Notes: generated from the letters alone by a model not told the origin. 64,000 nucleotides of DNA from Streptomyces sp. SID13726 (GCF_010548375.1 NZ_JAAGLY010000004.1:372001-436000), one strand, 5' to 3'. Numbered from the stretch's first letter, positions 39,066-48,153 are shown. Program-made: numbers and translations.

Positions 39066-41192
39066 TTACTCGCCCTTGGCCTTCGCGATGATCTCCTCGG
39101 CGACGTTCCGCGGAACCTCGGCGTAGGAGTCGAACTGCATCGAGTAGCTTGCGCGACCCGAGGTCTTGCTGCGGAGGTCTCCGACGTAGCCGAACATCTC
39201 CGAGAGGGGCACGAGGCCCTTCACGACGCGGGCACCGGCCCGCTCCTCCATGGCCTGGATCTGACCACGGCGGGAGTTGATGTCGCCGATGACCTCGCCC
39301 ATGTAGTCCTCGGGCGTGGTGACCTCGACGGCCATCATCGGCTCAAGGAGCACGGGGGACGCCTTGCGCGCGGCCTCCTTGAAGGCCTGCGAACCGGCGA
39401 TCTTGAACGCGAGCTCGGAGGAGTCGACCTCGTGGTAGGCACCGTCGAGAAGCGTGACGCGGACGCCCGTCATCTCGTACCCGGCGAGGATGCCGAACTG
39501 CATGGCCTCCTGCGCACCGGCGTCGACCGAAGGGATGTACTCCTTCGGGATACGGCCACCGGTCACCTTGTTCACGAACTCGTACGAGGCGTCGCCGCCC
39601 TCGATGGGCTCGATCGCGATCTGCACCTTGGCGAACTGACCGGTACCACCGGTCTGCTTCTTGTGGGTGTAGTCCACGCGCTCGACGGCCTTGCGGATCG
39701 TCTCGCGGTAGGCGACCTGCGGCTTGCCGACGTTGGCCTCGACCTTGAACTCACGGCGCATACGGTCGACCAGCACCTCGAGGTGCAGCTCGCCCATACC
39801 ACCGATGATGGTCTGGCCGGTCTCCTCGTCCGAGTGGACCTGGAAGGAGGGGTCCTCCTCCGCGAGACGCTGGATGGCGACACCCAGCTTCTCCTGGTCA
39901 CCCTTGGACTTGGGCTCGATGGCGACCTGGATGACCGGCGCCGGGAAGTCCATGGACTCCAGGATGACCGGGTTCTTGTCGTCGCTCAGCGTCTCACCGG
40001 TGGTGGTCTGCTTGAGGCCCATGACGGCGACGATGTCGCCGGCGCCCACCGACTCGATCTCCTCACGCTTGTTCGCGTGCATACGGTAGATCTTGCCGAT
40101 GCGCTCCTTCTTGCCCTTGACGGAGTTCAGCACCGCGGAGCCGGACTCCAGGCGACCGGAGTAGATCCGGACGAAGGTGAGCTTGCCGAGGTGCGGGTCG
40201 CTCATGATCTTGAACGCCAGCGCGGACAGCGGCTCCTCGTCGGACGGCTTGCGCTTGACGACGACCTCGGGGTCCTTGACGTCGTGGCCCTCGATGGCCT
40301 CGACGTCGAGCGGGGTCGGCAGGTAGCGCACGACCGCGTCGAGCAGGGGCTGGACGCCCTTGTTCTTGAACGCGGTGCCGCAGAACACCGGGGTGACCGT
40401 CACGCCGTCGGACTTGCCGGACGCGATGGTGATGCGACGGATCGCGGCGTACAGCTGCTCCTCGGTGGGCTCCTGGCCCTCCAGGAACAGCTCCATGATC
40501 TCGTCGTCGTTCTCCGCGACGGCCTCGACCAGCTTGCCGCGGTACTCCTCGGCGGCCTCGGTGTGCGTGGCCGGGATGTCGACGACGTCGTACATCTCGC
40601 CCTTCGCCGCCTCGGCGGACCACACGAGGGCCTTCATGCGGACCAGGTCCACAACGCCCTTGAAGTCCATCTCGGCGCCGATCGGCAGCTGCATGACGAG
40701 CGGGACGGCACCCAGACGGTCCGAGATCATGTCCACACAGCGGTGGAACTCGGCGCCGGTACGGTCCAGCTTGTTCACGAAGCAGATGCGCGGCACGCCG
40801 TAACGGTCGGCCTGACGCCACACCGTCTCGGACTGCGGCTCGACACCGGCGACACCGTCGAACACCGTGACGGCACCGTCGAGGACGCGGAGCGAACGCT
40901 CCACCTCGACCGTGAAGTCGACGTGCCCGGGGGTGTCGATGATGTTGATCGTGTAGTCGTTGTCCTCGAGCGGCCAGTGACAGGTGGTGGCAGCAGAGGT
41001 GATCGTGATGCCACGCTCCTGCTCCTGCTCCATCCAGTCCATGGTGGCGGCGCCGTCGTGGACCTCACCGATCTTGTAGCTGACGCCGGTGTAGAAGAGG
41101 ATCCGCTCGGTGGTGGTCGTCTTGCCCGCGTCGATGTGGGCCATGATCCCGATGTTGCGGACCTTGGCCAGGTCAAGTGAAGTGGTAGCCAT
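39066..41192 (-). CDS. fusA: Elongation factor G
   Basis: 708 residues. Translocase GTPase of the ribosome. G1 AHIDAGKTT (18-26), [19 protein letters not shown], domain IV with the [15 protein letters not shown] loop and domain V are all in place. It lies 39 bp after rpsG in the conserved order rpsL-rpsG-fusA-tuf. Confidence 0.98.
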   Translation of the reverse strand: MATTSLDLAKVRNIGIMAHIDAGKTTTTERILFYTGVSYKIGEVHDGAATMDWMEQEQERGITITSAATTCHWPLEDNDYTINIIDTPGHVDFTVEVERSLRVLDGAVTVFDGVAGVEPQSETVWRQADRYGVPRICFVNKLDRTGAEFHRCVDMISDRLGAVPLVMQLPIGAEMDFKGVVDLVRMKALVWSAEAAKGEMYDVVDIPATHTEAAEEYRGKLVEAVAENDDEIMELFLEGQEPTEEQLYAAIRRITIASGKSDGVTVTPVFCGTAFKNKGVQPLLDAVVRYLPTPLDVEAIEGHDVKDPEVVVKRKPSDEEPLSALAFKIMSDPHLGKLTFVRIYSGRLESGSAVLNSVKGKKERIGKIYRMHANKREEIESVGAGDIVAVMGLKQTTTGETLSDDKNPVILESMDFPAPVIQVAIEPKSKGDQEKLGVAIQRLAEEDPSFQVHSDEETGQTIIGGMGELHLEVLVDRMRREFKVEANVGKPQVAYRETIRKAVERVDYTHKKQTGGTGQFAKVQIAIEPIEGGDASYEFVNKVTGGRIPKEYIPSVDAGAQEAMQFGILAGYEMTGVRVTLLDGAYHEVDSSELAFKIAGSQAFKEAARKASPVLLEPMMAVEVTTPEDYMGEVIGDINSRRGQIQAMEERAGARVVKGLVPLSEMFGYVGDLRSKTSGRASYSMQFDSYAEVPRNVAEEIIAKAKGE

Positions 41193-41231
41193 AAGGCTTC
41201 GGTCTTCTCTCGGTCTCGATGGGGTCTGCGA

Positions 41232-41702
41232 CTACCAGCGGTAGTGCGCGAAGGCCTTGTTGGACTCGGCCATCTTGTGGGTGTCCTCGCGCTTCTTGAC
41301 GGCCGCACCGAGGCCGTTCGAAGCGTCGAGAAGCTCGTTGAGCAGACGCTCGGTCATGGTCTTCTCGCGACGGGCGCGGGAGTAACCGACCAGCCAGCGG
41401 AGCGCGAGCGTGTTGGCGCGACCGGGCTTGACCTCGATCGGAACCTGGTACGTGGCGCCACCGACACGGCGGGACTTGACCTCGAGGGTCGGCTTGATGT
41501 TCTCCAGCGCGCGCTTCAGCGTGATGACCGGGTCGTTGCTGGTCTTCTCGCGCAGGCCCTCCATGGCGCCGTACACGATGCGCTCGGCGGTGGAGCGCTT
41601 GCCGTTCAGCAGCACCTTGTTGATGAGGGAGGTCACCAGAGGAGAACCGTAGACCGGGTCGATGATGACCGGGCGCTTCGGGGCGGGGCCCTTACGAGGC
41701 AT
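41232..41702 (-). CDS. rpsG: 30S ribosomal protein S7 (uS7)
   Basis: 156 residues. Nucleates assembly of the 30S head and is the str-operon autoregulator in E. coli. [20 protein letters not shown] at the start and the C-terminal [14 protein letters not shown] are typical. 2 bp after rpsL. Confidence 0.97.
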   Translation of the reverse strand: MPRKGPAPKRPVIIDPVYGSPLVTSLINKVLLNGKRSTAERIVYGAMEGLREKTSNDPVITLKRALENIKPTLEVKSRRVGGATYQVPIEVKPGRANTLALRWLVGYSRARREKTMTERLLNELLDASNGLGAAVKKREDTHKMAESNKAFAHYRW

Positions 41703-41704
41703 TT

Positions 41705-42076
41705 CTACTTCTCCTTCTTGGCGCCGTAGCGGCTGCGGGCCTGCTTGCGGTTCTTGACACCCTGGGTGTCGAGCGAACCGCGGATGATCTTGTAGCGAAC
41801 ACCGGGCAGGTCCTTCACACGACCGCCACGCACGAGCACGATGGAGTGCTCCTGCAGGTTGTGTCCCTCACCCGGAATGTAAGCGGTGACCTCGATCCCG
41901 CTGGTCAGACGCACACGCGCGACCTTACGCAGGGCCGAGTTCGGCTTCTTCGGGGTGGTCGTGAACACACGCGTGCAGACGCCGCGACGCTGAGGGGAAC
42001 CCTCGAGTGCGGGCGTCTTGTTCTTCTCGACCTTGTCCTGCCGGCCCTTGCGGACCAGCTGCTGGATCGTAGGCAC
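41705..42076 (-). CDS. rpsL: 30S ribosomal protein S12 (uS12)
   Basis: 123 residues. Decoding-centre protein. Both lysines whose mutation gives streptomycin resistance or paromamine-type phenotypes are wild type: Lys43 in TTPKKPNS and Lys88 in [12 protein letters not shown] at 42076 is the start. First gene of the str operon, with a 200-nt leader. Confidence 0.97.
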   Translation of the reverse strand: MPTIQQLVRKGRQDKVEKNKTPALEGSPQRRGVCTRVFTTTPKKPNSALRKVARVRLTSGIEVTAYIPGEGHNLQEHSIVLVRGGRVKDLPGVRYKIIRGSLDTQGVKNRKQARSRYGAKKEK

Positions 42077-42127
42077 TACTTCTCCGGTTTCTGTGTGCCG
42101 AATGGTGAAGCTAACCTGGAACATTCG

Positions 42128-42152
42128 CCGACCCACGCGGTCGGGTGTGTCG
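42128..42152 (-). promoter_or_regulatory. 25-nt leader element shared with the rpsJ leader
   Basis: Identical over 25 bp to 34534-34558, with different flanks. It sits 52 nt before the rpsL start codon and about 110 nt after the predicted transcription start. The RNA hairpin has CCGACC and GGTCGG arms. Its place in two ribosomal leaders suggests a common regulator or attenuation signal. Confidence 0.6.
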
Positions 42153-42271
42153 AATCCGGCGGACTCCCGCCGCAAGGCGAAAAGGGCGCAGATTGCGGTG
42201 GCCGCTTGCGGCTCCCCTAGTGCGGTTGAAGGCACGCACGAGAGCCAGGGCACACCCCAGGCACAAGGTCT

Positions 42272-42300
42272 GAGCGTACCTAGCTCATTCGCTGTGGTCA
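42272..42300 (-). promoter_or_regulatory. Promoter of the str operon (rpsL)
   Basis: TTGACC (42295-42300) and TACGCT (42272-42277) on the minus strand with 17-bp spacing, a near-consensus housekeeping promoter. It gives an rpsL leader of about 190 nt. The G-rich non-coding block begins 58 bp upstream of it. Confidence 0.75.
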
Positions 42301-42358
42301 AAACAAATGGACACCGGCAAACATCGCGGGGCGGTGGTGTCAAGGGTCTACGCCGGGG

Positions 42359-42600
42359 GTGATCTTTGATTTCGTGGGGTGGGGGTGGGCGTGGGGAGGG
42401 GGTGGGTGGGGCTCGTCGGGGGTGTGGCTGGGGGTGGGGTGGGGTGGGGTGGGTGTGGGGTGGGCGTGTTTCAGGTCTCGGGGGGGTGGGGGCTGGCTGG
42501 GTGTCTGGGCCTTGTGCGGGGGGGGGCTTCCGGGGGTGTGGTCGGGCCTTGTCCGGGGGTCGGGCGGGCTTTCTGTCGGCGGGGGGGGTGGCTGGGCCTT
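42359..42600. other. Extremely G-rich (plus strand) non-coding block
   Basis: About 240 bp composed mostly of G and T on the plus strand, with many runs of four to eight G. Open frames through it in every direction are Gly- or Pro-dominated and have no recognisable protein. The plus strand could form G-quadruplexes. It lies just upstream of the rpsL promoter. Confidence 0.8.
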
Positions 42601-42606
42601 GTGAGG

Positions 42607-43030
42607 GTGGCTTGCGGGTCTTGGCCGGACTTTGCGTCGGGGTGCGGACCTGGGTCTTGCCTGGGCGACTTCCGGGTCCTGGCCAGGCCTTGCGTCGGGG
42701 GGTGCTTGTCTGAGTCGAGTACGGGCGACTTTCAGCTCGTGGCCGGGCCTGGCATCGCGGGGTCCGTGTCTGAGCCTTGCCCGGGCGACTTCCGGGTCCT
42801 GGCCAGGCCTTGCGTCGCGGGTGCGTGGCTGAGTCGAGTCCAGGCGACTTTCAGCCCGTGGCCGGGCCTGGCATCGCGGGGTCCGTGTCTGAGCCTTGCC
42901 CGGGCGACTTCCGAGTGTTGGCCGAGCCTGGCGTCCTTGTCCGGGCGACTTCCGACTCGTGGCCGGGCCTGGTGTCGGAGGCGGGCGCCCATGTCGAGTC
43001 CGGGCGTCTTCCGGGCCTTGCCCCGGATCC
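42607..43030. repeat. Tandem array of about 60-bp units
   Basis: Units starting with GACTT(C/T) are phased at 42667, 42727, 42787, 42846 and 42906, that is every 59-60 bp, with degenerate units before and after (42607, 42947, 43006). Alternate units match best (42667 with 42787; 42727 with 42846), giving a 120-bp higher-order period. Each unit contains a GGCC-GGCCT type short palindrome. There is no gene. The C-rich stretch to 43498 holds further weak copies, for example near 43226 and 43315. Confidence 0.8.
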
Positions 43031-43498
43031 GCCCAGGCCTCGCCTGACTTTTGTGTACGACGGGCCTGTGCGTCCGGGTCTCGTCCGGGCGCCCTTCGAG
43101 CCCTGACCGCTGCCCCTCGATCAAGTCCCGCAAGTCGCGCCCGGCAGTGCGCCCAAGCCGTGCCCGAGCCTGGCCCGGATACGCCGCCCCGCAGCCTGCC
43201 GGCTCCCCTGCCCCCCCGCCATGTCCGAGCGACTTCCGGGCCCTTGGTCGGCCCTCGTCCAGGGCGCGCCCGAGTCACGCGCCCAAAGCCCCGTTCCCGT
43301 CCCCGTCCCCGTCCGGGCGACTCCCAGCCCTCGCCCCTACCCGGGCCTCATCAGAGCCCCGCATCCAGCCCGTACCGACGCCCCTCGGATCCAAGCCGCG
43401 GGCGGCCACTCCCGAACAGGGGCCGCCGACCGCCACCGAGCCTCACCAAACCTCAGCCGGCCCTCTTCCCGTCCAGCCCCGCCCCACCCGTCCCGGGG
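43031..43498. other. C-rich non-coding block, no gene seen
   Basis: Mirror image in composition of 42359-42600: the plus strand is now rich in C, with CCCCGTCCCCGT-type short repeats near 43300. All long frames are Pro/Arg/Ala/Ser low complexity without homology or ribosome-binding sites. It is the 3' flank of the DUF1707 gene. Confidence 0.7.
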
Positions 43499-44230
43499 TC
43501 ACCCCGAGGTGAGCCCCACGGCGACCATCAGGGTCAGCAGGATCGCCCAGCCGGCCACCGACAGCCACCCGAGCACCAGCCCGGTGAGGGCAAGACCGTC
43601 GCCGCCCTCACCGGTCCGCTCGATCTCCGCCCGAGCCGCGTGCCCAAGGATCACCGCCGGAATCCCGGTGAACCCGATCGTCGGCACGCACAGCAGCCCG
43701 CACACGGCGGCTCCGACGGCCTTGCCGTTCGCCCGCGGTGGAGGCATCGGCAGAAACGTCCGCGGTACGGCGGTGACGGGCGCCGGCTGCGGCACGGGCC
43801 CGAGCGGCAGATCCGCGACGAGCAACGCCAACTCCCCCACGGTCCGAGCCCCGTACGCCCGCTCCACCCGCTTGTCGAACTCCCCCTTCTCCAACCGCCC
43901 CTCGCCAAAACCGGCCCGCAGCACGTCCACGGCGCGCTCCCGGTCGGCGTGGGAGGCGAGCATGGCGGAGGCGCCGGGGTGCGGAGCGGCGTATCCGGGC
44001 CAGGGGCGCGGGGCGACGGAGGGGTGGGCGTCGGACCAGGGGCGCGGCGCGGCCGAAGCACCGGTGTCCGACCAAGGCCGCTCAGCGGAGGCGTCCCCGC
44101 GCCAAGGCCGGTCCACAGGAGCCCCCGGCTCCCCTCGCGACCCACCTCTCCCCTCCCCGGCGGCGCCCGGCACACCGCTGCCCGACGACTCGTCCTCGCC
44201 TTCCCAGGACCGCCACGACGACTGCGACAC
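43499..44230 (-). CDS. DUF1707 and DUF4190 domain membrane protein
   Basis: 243 residues. A Trp/Pro/Ser-rich low-complexity N-terminus of about 90 residues leads to a DUF1707 domain (ASHADRERAVDVLRAGFGEG, GEFDKRVERAYGARTVGEL) and then two hydrophobic helices of the DUF4190 type (AVGAAVCGLLCVPTIGFTG and LVLGWLSVAGWAILLTLMV). Function unknown; DUF1707 is often found in membrane-associated actinobacterial proteins. GTG at 44230 is chosen because GGAGG lies six bases upstream; an ATG at 44263 lacks a site. It is divergent from the Crp-type regulator gene. Confidence 0.82.
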   Translation of the reverse strand: MSQSSWRSWEGEDESSGSGVPGAAGEGRGGSRGEPGAPVDRPWRGDASAERPWSDTGASAAPRPWSDAHPSVAPRPWPGYAAPHPGASAMLASHADRERAVDVLRAGFGEGRLEKGEFDKRVERAYGARTVGELALLVADLPLGPVPQPAPVTAVPRTFLPMPPPRANGKAVGAAVCGLLCVPTIGFTGIPAVILGHAARAEIERTGEGGDGLALTGLVLGWLSVAGWAILLTLMVAVGLTSG

Positions 44231-44351
44231 GGAGCACCTCCCGAACCCCCGAGGTTCCTCCATGATGCGGCATTACGTGCCTTTGTCGACGGTACGCGCA
44301 CCAGCCACGGCGACCAATTGTCGCCCGTTTCCCGCCCCGCCACTTCAAGTA

Positions 44352-44375
44352 CGTTGACTGATTGCGGAGTCAACG
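44352..44375. promoter_or_regulatory. Operator-like palindrome upstream of the Crp-type regulator gene
   Basis: A perfect inverted repeat CGTTGACT-N8-AGTCAACG spans 24 bp, centred about 45 bp before the ATG at 44409. The left arm includes TTGACT, a possible -35 box, so a dimeric regulator bound here would control transcription. Autoregulation by the adjacent Crp/Fnr-type protein is inferred. Confidence 0.6.
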
Positions 44376-44408
44376 GCATCTGTGCAGGTGAACGAGGGGG
44401 CGGAGAGT

Positions 44409-45125
44409 ATGACCGGGGGCCAGGCGCATTCGTGGGACGACGGCGGTTTCGACGACAAGGTGCCGTTTCTGGCCCGTCTGGAGAAGGAGGACCGGATCGC
44501 CCTGCTCGCCATCGGCCGCCCGCTGGGCTATCCGGCACGCGGTGTGGTGATGCGCCAGAACGAACCGTCCACCCACGTGCTGCTCCTCCTGCACGGCTGG
44601 ACCAAGGTCACGGTCAACGCCGTCAACGGCTACGAGGCCCTGCTTGCCCTGCGAGGCCCGGGTGACATAGTCGGCGAAGGCTCCGCTCTCAGCAGGCGTC
44701 GGCGCTCGGCGACGGTCACCGCCCTGGAACCCGTCGAGGCGGTCGTCGTCGAGGAGAGCCGTTTCACCACGTTCCTCGCGGACAACGCCCGTGTGGCACT
44801 GCACCTCCTGAGCCTGTCCACCGACCGACAGCGCTCGACGGACCGCCGCCGACTGGAGTGGGCCGCCCTGACGGTGCGCGAGCGGTTGGCTGTCCTGCTG
44901 CTCGAACTCGTACGCACCCACGGCAAGCACACGGACGAGGGCATCGAACTCACCATCGGCCTCAGCCAGCAGGAGTTCGCGGGCTCAGTCGGCTCCTCAC
45001 GCGAGGCGGTCGCCCGTCTCCTCAAGGAGTTGCGAAGCCGCAAGGTCGTCACCACCGAGCGCCGCCGCATCGTCGTGCTCCGTCCCGATGTGCTGCGCCG
45101 CATTGTCGCCGGGGGCGCGGCCTGA
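44409..45125 (+). CDS. Crp/Fnr-family transcriptional regulator
   Basis: 238 residues. An N-terminal cyclic-nucleotide-binding-like domain (VPFLARLEKEDRIALLAIG; GPGDIVGEGSAL, then RRSATVTA, which keep the Glu and Arg-Ser of cNMP phosphate-binding cassettes) precedes a dimerisation helix and a winged helix with GLSQQEFAGSVGSSREAVAR as the recognition helix. It may therefore sense a cyclic nucleotide, possibly one made by the cyclase-like protein encoded 121 bp downstream. ATG at 44409 has GGCGGAGAG just upstream; a GTG at 44382 is less likely. Confidence 0.92.
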   Translation: MTGGQAHSWDDGGFDDKVPFLARLEKEDRIALLAIGRPLGYPARGVVMRQNEPSTHVLLLLHGWTKVTVNAVNGYEALLALRGPGDIVGEGSALSRRRRSATVTALEPVEAVVVEESRFTTFLADNARVALHLLSLSTDRQRSTDRRRLEWAALTVRERLAVLLLELVRTHGKHTDEGIELTIGLSQQEFAGSVGSSREAVARLLKELRSRKVVTTERRRIVVLRPDVLRRIVAGGAA

Positions 45126-45147
45126 CCACACGGGGCCCCGTCCCGTC

Positions 45148-45163
45148 TGTGCACACGGTCACA
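45148..45163. promoter_or_regulatory. Crp-type site upstream of the cyclase-like gene
   Basis: TGTGC-ACACGG-TCACA departs from the classical TGTGA-N6-TCACA by one base. It lies 84 bp before the start of the cyclase-like gene and 22 bp after the stop of the regulator gene, the expected place for control of the downstream genes. Confidence 0.5.
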
Positions 45164-45246
45164 GTTCCTCCGTGTCATCGGGCCTTCGGCAGGCGTCGAG
45201 GGCAGGCCATCGTGCTGGGCATCAGCCCGACTCGCGAGAGGCAGCC

Positions 45247-45993
45247 ATGACCGACCCCGTGTACCGCACCATCCTTCTCTTCGACATCGAGCAGTTCGGC
45301 AAGCGCGACAACGTGGAGCAGGCCTATCTGCGCCGCATGCTCTACGACGTCGTCGACGCCACGCTCCTCGCCGCCGACGTGGACGAGACGTCCCGCTTGC
45401 GGGCGGACCGCGGTGACTCCGTCATGGAGCTCATCGACACCCGGATCTCCGTGCCGGCACTGGCCAAGATCCTGCTGACCGAGACGCCCGCGCTCCTGCA
45501 CAGCAAGAACCGCCTGATCGCCGAAAGCGCGCGGATGCGGCTGCGCATCGTGCTCTCCGCCGGCTACGTCGCCGTGGACGAGCTCGGTGGCTGGGTCGGC
45601 CGGGACCTCAACCACGCCGTACGGCTCCTGGACTCCGAACCCCTGCGCAAGGCGCTCAAGAGCCGGGGCGAGGACTGCGTGCTGTGCGCGTCCGACGGTG
45701 TCTACCAGGGCGTCGTCAGCAACGGCCATCTGGGCGTGCGGCCGGAGGACTTCCACCGGATCACCGTGGAGACCAAGGAGGGGCCGACCGTCGCATGGCT
45801 CCACGGCACACCCGCGGACCCGGCTCCGGACGCATCCGCCGCCGGCACTCCCACGGACTCCCCGACCGGCGGCGCCCCGTCCACCCAGCACAACGAGACT
45901 CGCGTCAAGGGCGACCACTTCGGCCCCAGCGGTGGCACCAACGGCGACCTGAACTACGACTTCGGATCGTCCCGGCGAGGTGAGCCCCGGTGA
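45247..45993 (+). CDS. Class III nucleotide-cyclase-like protein with C-terminal short motif
   Basis: 248 residues. The first 190 or so read as a class III cyclase homology domain: TILLFDIEQFG with metal Asp13, RADRGDSVMEL with second metal Asp57, RLRIVLSAGYV, and GRDLNHAVRL with Asn122 and Arg126 in the places of the transition-state residues. A Pro/Ala/Thr linker then leads to a C-terminal motif (GGTNGDLNYDFGS, 229-241) that recurs in the next protein. It is short and lacks membrane segments. It could make a cyclic nucleotide, including a cyclic pyrimidine as in Pycsar; the product is not deducible. Overlaps the next gene by 4 bp. Confidence 0.75.
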   Translation: MTDPVYRTILLFDIEQFGKRDNVEQAYLRRMLYDVVDATLLAADVDETSRLRADRGDSVMELIDTRISVPALAKILLTETPALLHSKNRLIAESARMRLRIVLSAGYVAVDELGGWVGRDLNHAVRLLDSEPLRKALKSRGEDCVLCASDGVYQGVVSNGHLGVRPEDFHRITVETKEGPTVAWLHGTPADPAPDASAAGTPTDSPTGGAPSTQHNETRVKGDHFGPSGGTNGDLNYDFGSSRRGEPR

Positions 45994-48143
45994 GTCAGGA
46001 CGACACGGCGAAGGGTGCCGCGGCCTCCGCCGACGGAGCAAAGCCCGACGGTGAGCAGAAGAAGCAGGACGAGTCGGCCGAGTCTCAGGACCGGCAGCGG
46101 CAGAAGGCCTGGGACGCGCGCTGGGATCTGATCTCCCACGGCCCGGACTTCGTCTCCCCGCTGGCCCGCACCGACGCCAAGAGGGACCTGTTCGGTGTCA
46201 CCGGTGGCGTGGTCAAGGGCGACGTGAACTACCACTTCGGCTCACGCCCTGAGCCCCTCGAACACCTCTCCGGGGAGATCCCCCGGGAGCAGGTCGAGGA
46301 GCTGTCGTACGTCTTCCACAGCTGTCCGAGCTTCGAAGAGGCACTCAGCCGACTGCACAGCGACCGGGTCGTCATCCTCTCCGGCGGTCGGGACACCGGC
46401 CGCCGCTCCGCCGCGCTGATGATGCTGCGGCGTATGGGCGCCGAGCACCTGCGCAGCCTCGCAGCACCCGCCTCGCTCTCCGCCCTCCCCGAGCAGCTGG
46501 CCGACTCGTGCGGATACCTGCTGCTCAACCTGGCGACCACCCGCACCCACCCGTTGCGCGAAACGCACCTCCTGGCCCTGCGGGAGCGGCTGGAGCGCGC
46601 CGGAGGCCACCTGGTCATCACGATCGAGCCGTCGGCGGCGCTGGAGGACGTCCCGGTGGTGCGCTGGGAACCGCCGACGACGGAGGAGATGCTGCGGTCC
46701 CACGTCACCCGGCACGCCGGGGCCGCCGCGTGGGCCGACCTCTGCGAGATCGCGCCGGTGAAGGAGTTTCTCGTACGACAGCAGCAGCCCGGCGAGATCG
46801 ACCCGTTCGCACGGCAGCTCGTCGCCTTCCAGTGCGGCTCGATCGGGGAGGAGGAACTCGCCGCCCAAGGACAAGCCGCCGTGGCCGCCCAGGTCTCCCG
46901 CTGGCTCACCGACGACCAGCGCCACCTGCGCGACAAGGCGTTCCTCATCTCGCTCGCGGTCTTCGACAAGGCTCCTTACGCGGTGACGGCCGAGCTCGCC
47001 GACCAGCTCTACGCACACCTGCAGCACACGGCCGACCCCCGTACCGCGCCCGAGATCCCGGTCTTCGGCAGCTCCCGCGAGGAGCGGCTCCGCCTTGCCC
47101 GCGCCCACGGGTACGTAGGCACGGAGGTCACCGAGTGGGGCCCGCTCGTGGGCCGGTACATCGCGGAGTTCCGCGACGAGCGCACGGCTCGAATCCTGTT
47201 GGAGGAGGTGTGGAACCTCCACCCGTCGGCCCGCCCCGCCCTCGTCGAGTGGATCCATGGACTCGCCGACGACGGCCGTCCCCTGGTGCGGACCCGCGCG
47301 GCCTCAGCCACCGCACTGCTGGCCACGGCCGACCTGTCCTCCGCCATGGCCCTGCTCATCGAACCCTGGGCCGACGACAGCAACTCCAACTCCTGGCTCA
47401 CCGCGGCCAACGCGCTCACCATGGCCCAACTCCTCGACGTGCCCACCGTCCTGCGCATCCTCCACGACTGGTGCACCGGCGACGACGACTACGACTACGA
47501 CTACGAGGGCCGCCGCTGGACGGCCGTACGCGCATATGGCCTGCTGGGCCCGGTCCACTACCAGTACGCCCTGAACGCTCTGGTGGACGCCATACACCTG
47601 CAGCGCCCCCACGAGGACCAGGACGACGACGAGTTCGACGCCGAGGCCTATGCGAAGGAGGAGGCCCTCCAGTTCGCGGACGCACTGGAGCTCCTGCTGC
47701 TCGCAGTGCGCGAACCGGTGTTGAGCGCCTTGGCCGAACGTCTCGACAGCGACCGCAAGGTTCGTACGTACGCGCTGCTCGCCTTCCTCCAGGCGTGCCG
47801 ACAGACCGACGGAGCGGCAGACCGTCCGATCGTCCTGGACTGGTACGCGCAGGCCGCGGCGGCCGTCGACGACACCGCGGCCCGGCACCTCGTGGCGTTC
47901 TGGGAAGCGGCACTGGCCGGCCGGGACAGCACCTCCGAGGCTCTGCGCATCCTGCGCGGCTGGGTCCTCGCGGCCGACCGCGATCCGGAGTGCGAGGCGG
48001 CCCTCACCTCACTGCTGCCCGCCCTCGTCACCACGCCGGCCAACCGGCATCGCGTGAGCCACCTGCTCCGCTCGGTGCGCGACGCCGCGAAGCCTCCGTC
48101 CCCGGCGGCCGTCCGGCTGCTGGCACGCATCTCCAACGACTGA
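45990..48143 (+). CDS. Putative STAND-like P-loop protein with helical repeats
   Basis: 717 residues. A disordered, charged N-terminus (about 60 residues) ends in the motif GGVVKGDVNYHFGS (72-85), shared with the preceding protein. Next comes an ATPase-like segment: DRVVILSGGRDTGRRSA (Walker A position 132-140 but Arg in place of Lys), GYLLLNL as a Walker B-like strand and HLVITIEPS as a sensor strand. From about residue 270 the protein is alpha-helical, with repeated Leu/Ala helices like HEAT or ARM repeats to the end. GTG start overlapping the previous stop (GTGA). Likely a receptor or scaffold; NTP binding is doubtful. Confidence 0.7.
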   Translation: MSQDDTAKGAAASADGAKPDGEQKKQDESAESQDRQRQKAWDARWDLISHGPDFVSPLARTDAKRDLFGVTGGVVKGDVNYHFGSRPEPLEHLSGEIPREQVEELSYVFHSCPSFEEALSRLHSDRVVILSGGRDTGRRSAALMMLRRMGAEHLRSLAAPASLSALPEQLADSCGYLLLNLATTRTHPLRETHLLALRERLERAGGHLVITIEPSAALEDVPVVRWEPPTTEEMLRSHVTRHAGAAAWADLCEIAPVKEFLVRQQQPGEIDPFARQLVAFQCGSIGEEELAAQGQAAVAAQVSRWLTDDQRHLRDKAFLISLAVFDKAPYAVTAELADQLYAHLQHTADPRTAPEIPVFGSSREERLRLARAHGYVGTEVTEWGPLVGRYIAEFRDERTARILLEEVWNLHPSARPALVEWIHGLADDGRPLVRTRAASATALLATADLSSAMALLIEPWADDSNSNSWLTAANALTMAQLLDVPTVLRILHDWCTGDDDYDYDYEGRRWTAVRAYGLLGPVHYQYALNALVDAIHLQRPHEDQDDDEFDAEAYAKEEALQFADALELLLLAVREPVLSALAERLDSDRKVRTYALLAFLQACRQTDGAADRPIVLDWYAQAAAAVDDTAARHLVAFWEAALAGRDSTSEALRILRGWVLAADRDPECEAALTSLLPALVTTPANRHRVSHLLRSVRDAAKPPSPAAVRLLARISND

Positions 48144-48153
48144 GAGGACGACC

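Noticed and set aside
42607..43030. CRISPR array
   Set aside because: Units are 60 bp with continuous similarity and no unique spacers, and no cas genes are nearby.
42340..43278. Minus-strand 312-codon frame with Pro/Arg/Ala repeats across the tandem array, and a Gly-rich 222-codon frame on the plus strand
   Set aside because: Both simply translate the 60-bp repeat and the G/C-rich flanks; no start signals and no recognisable protein. Treated as non-coding repeat.
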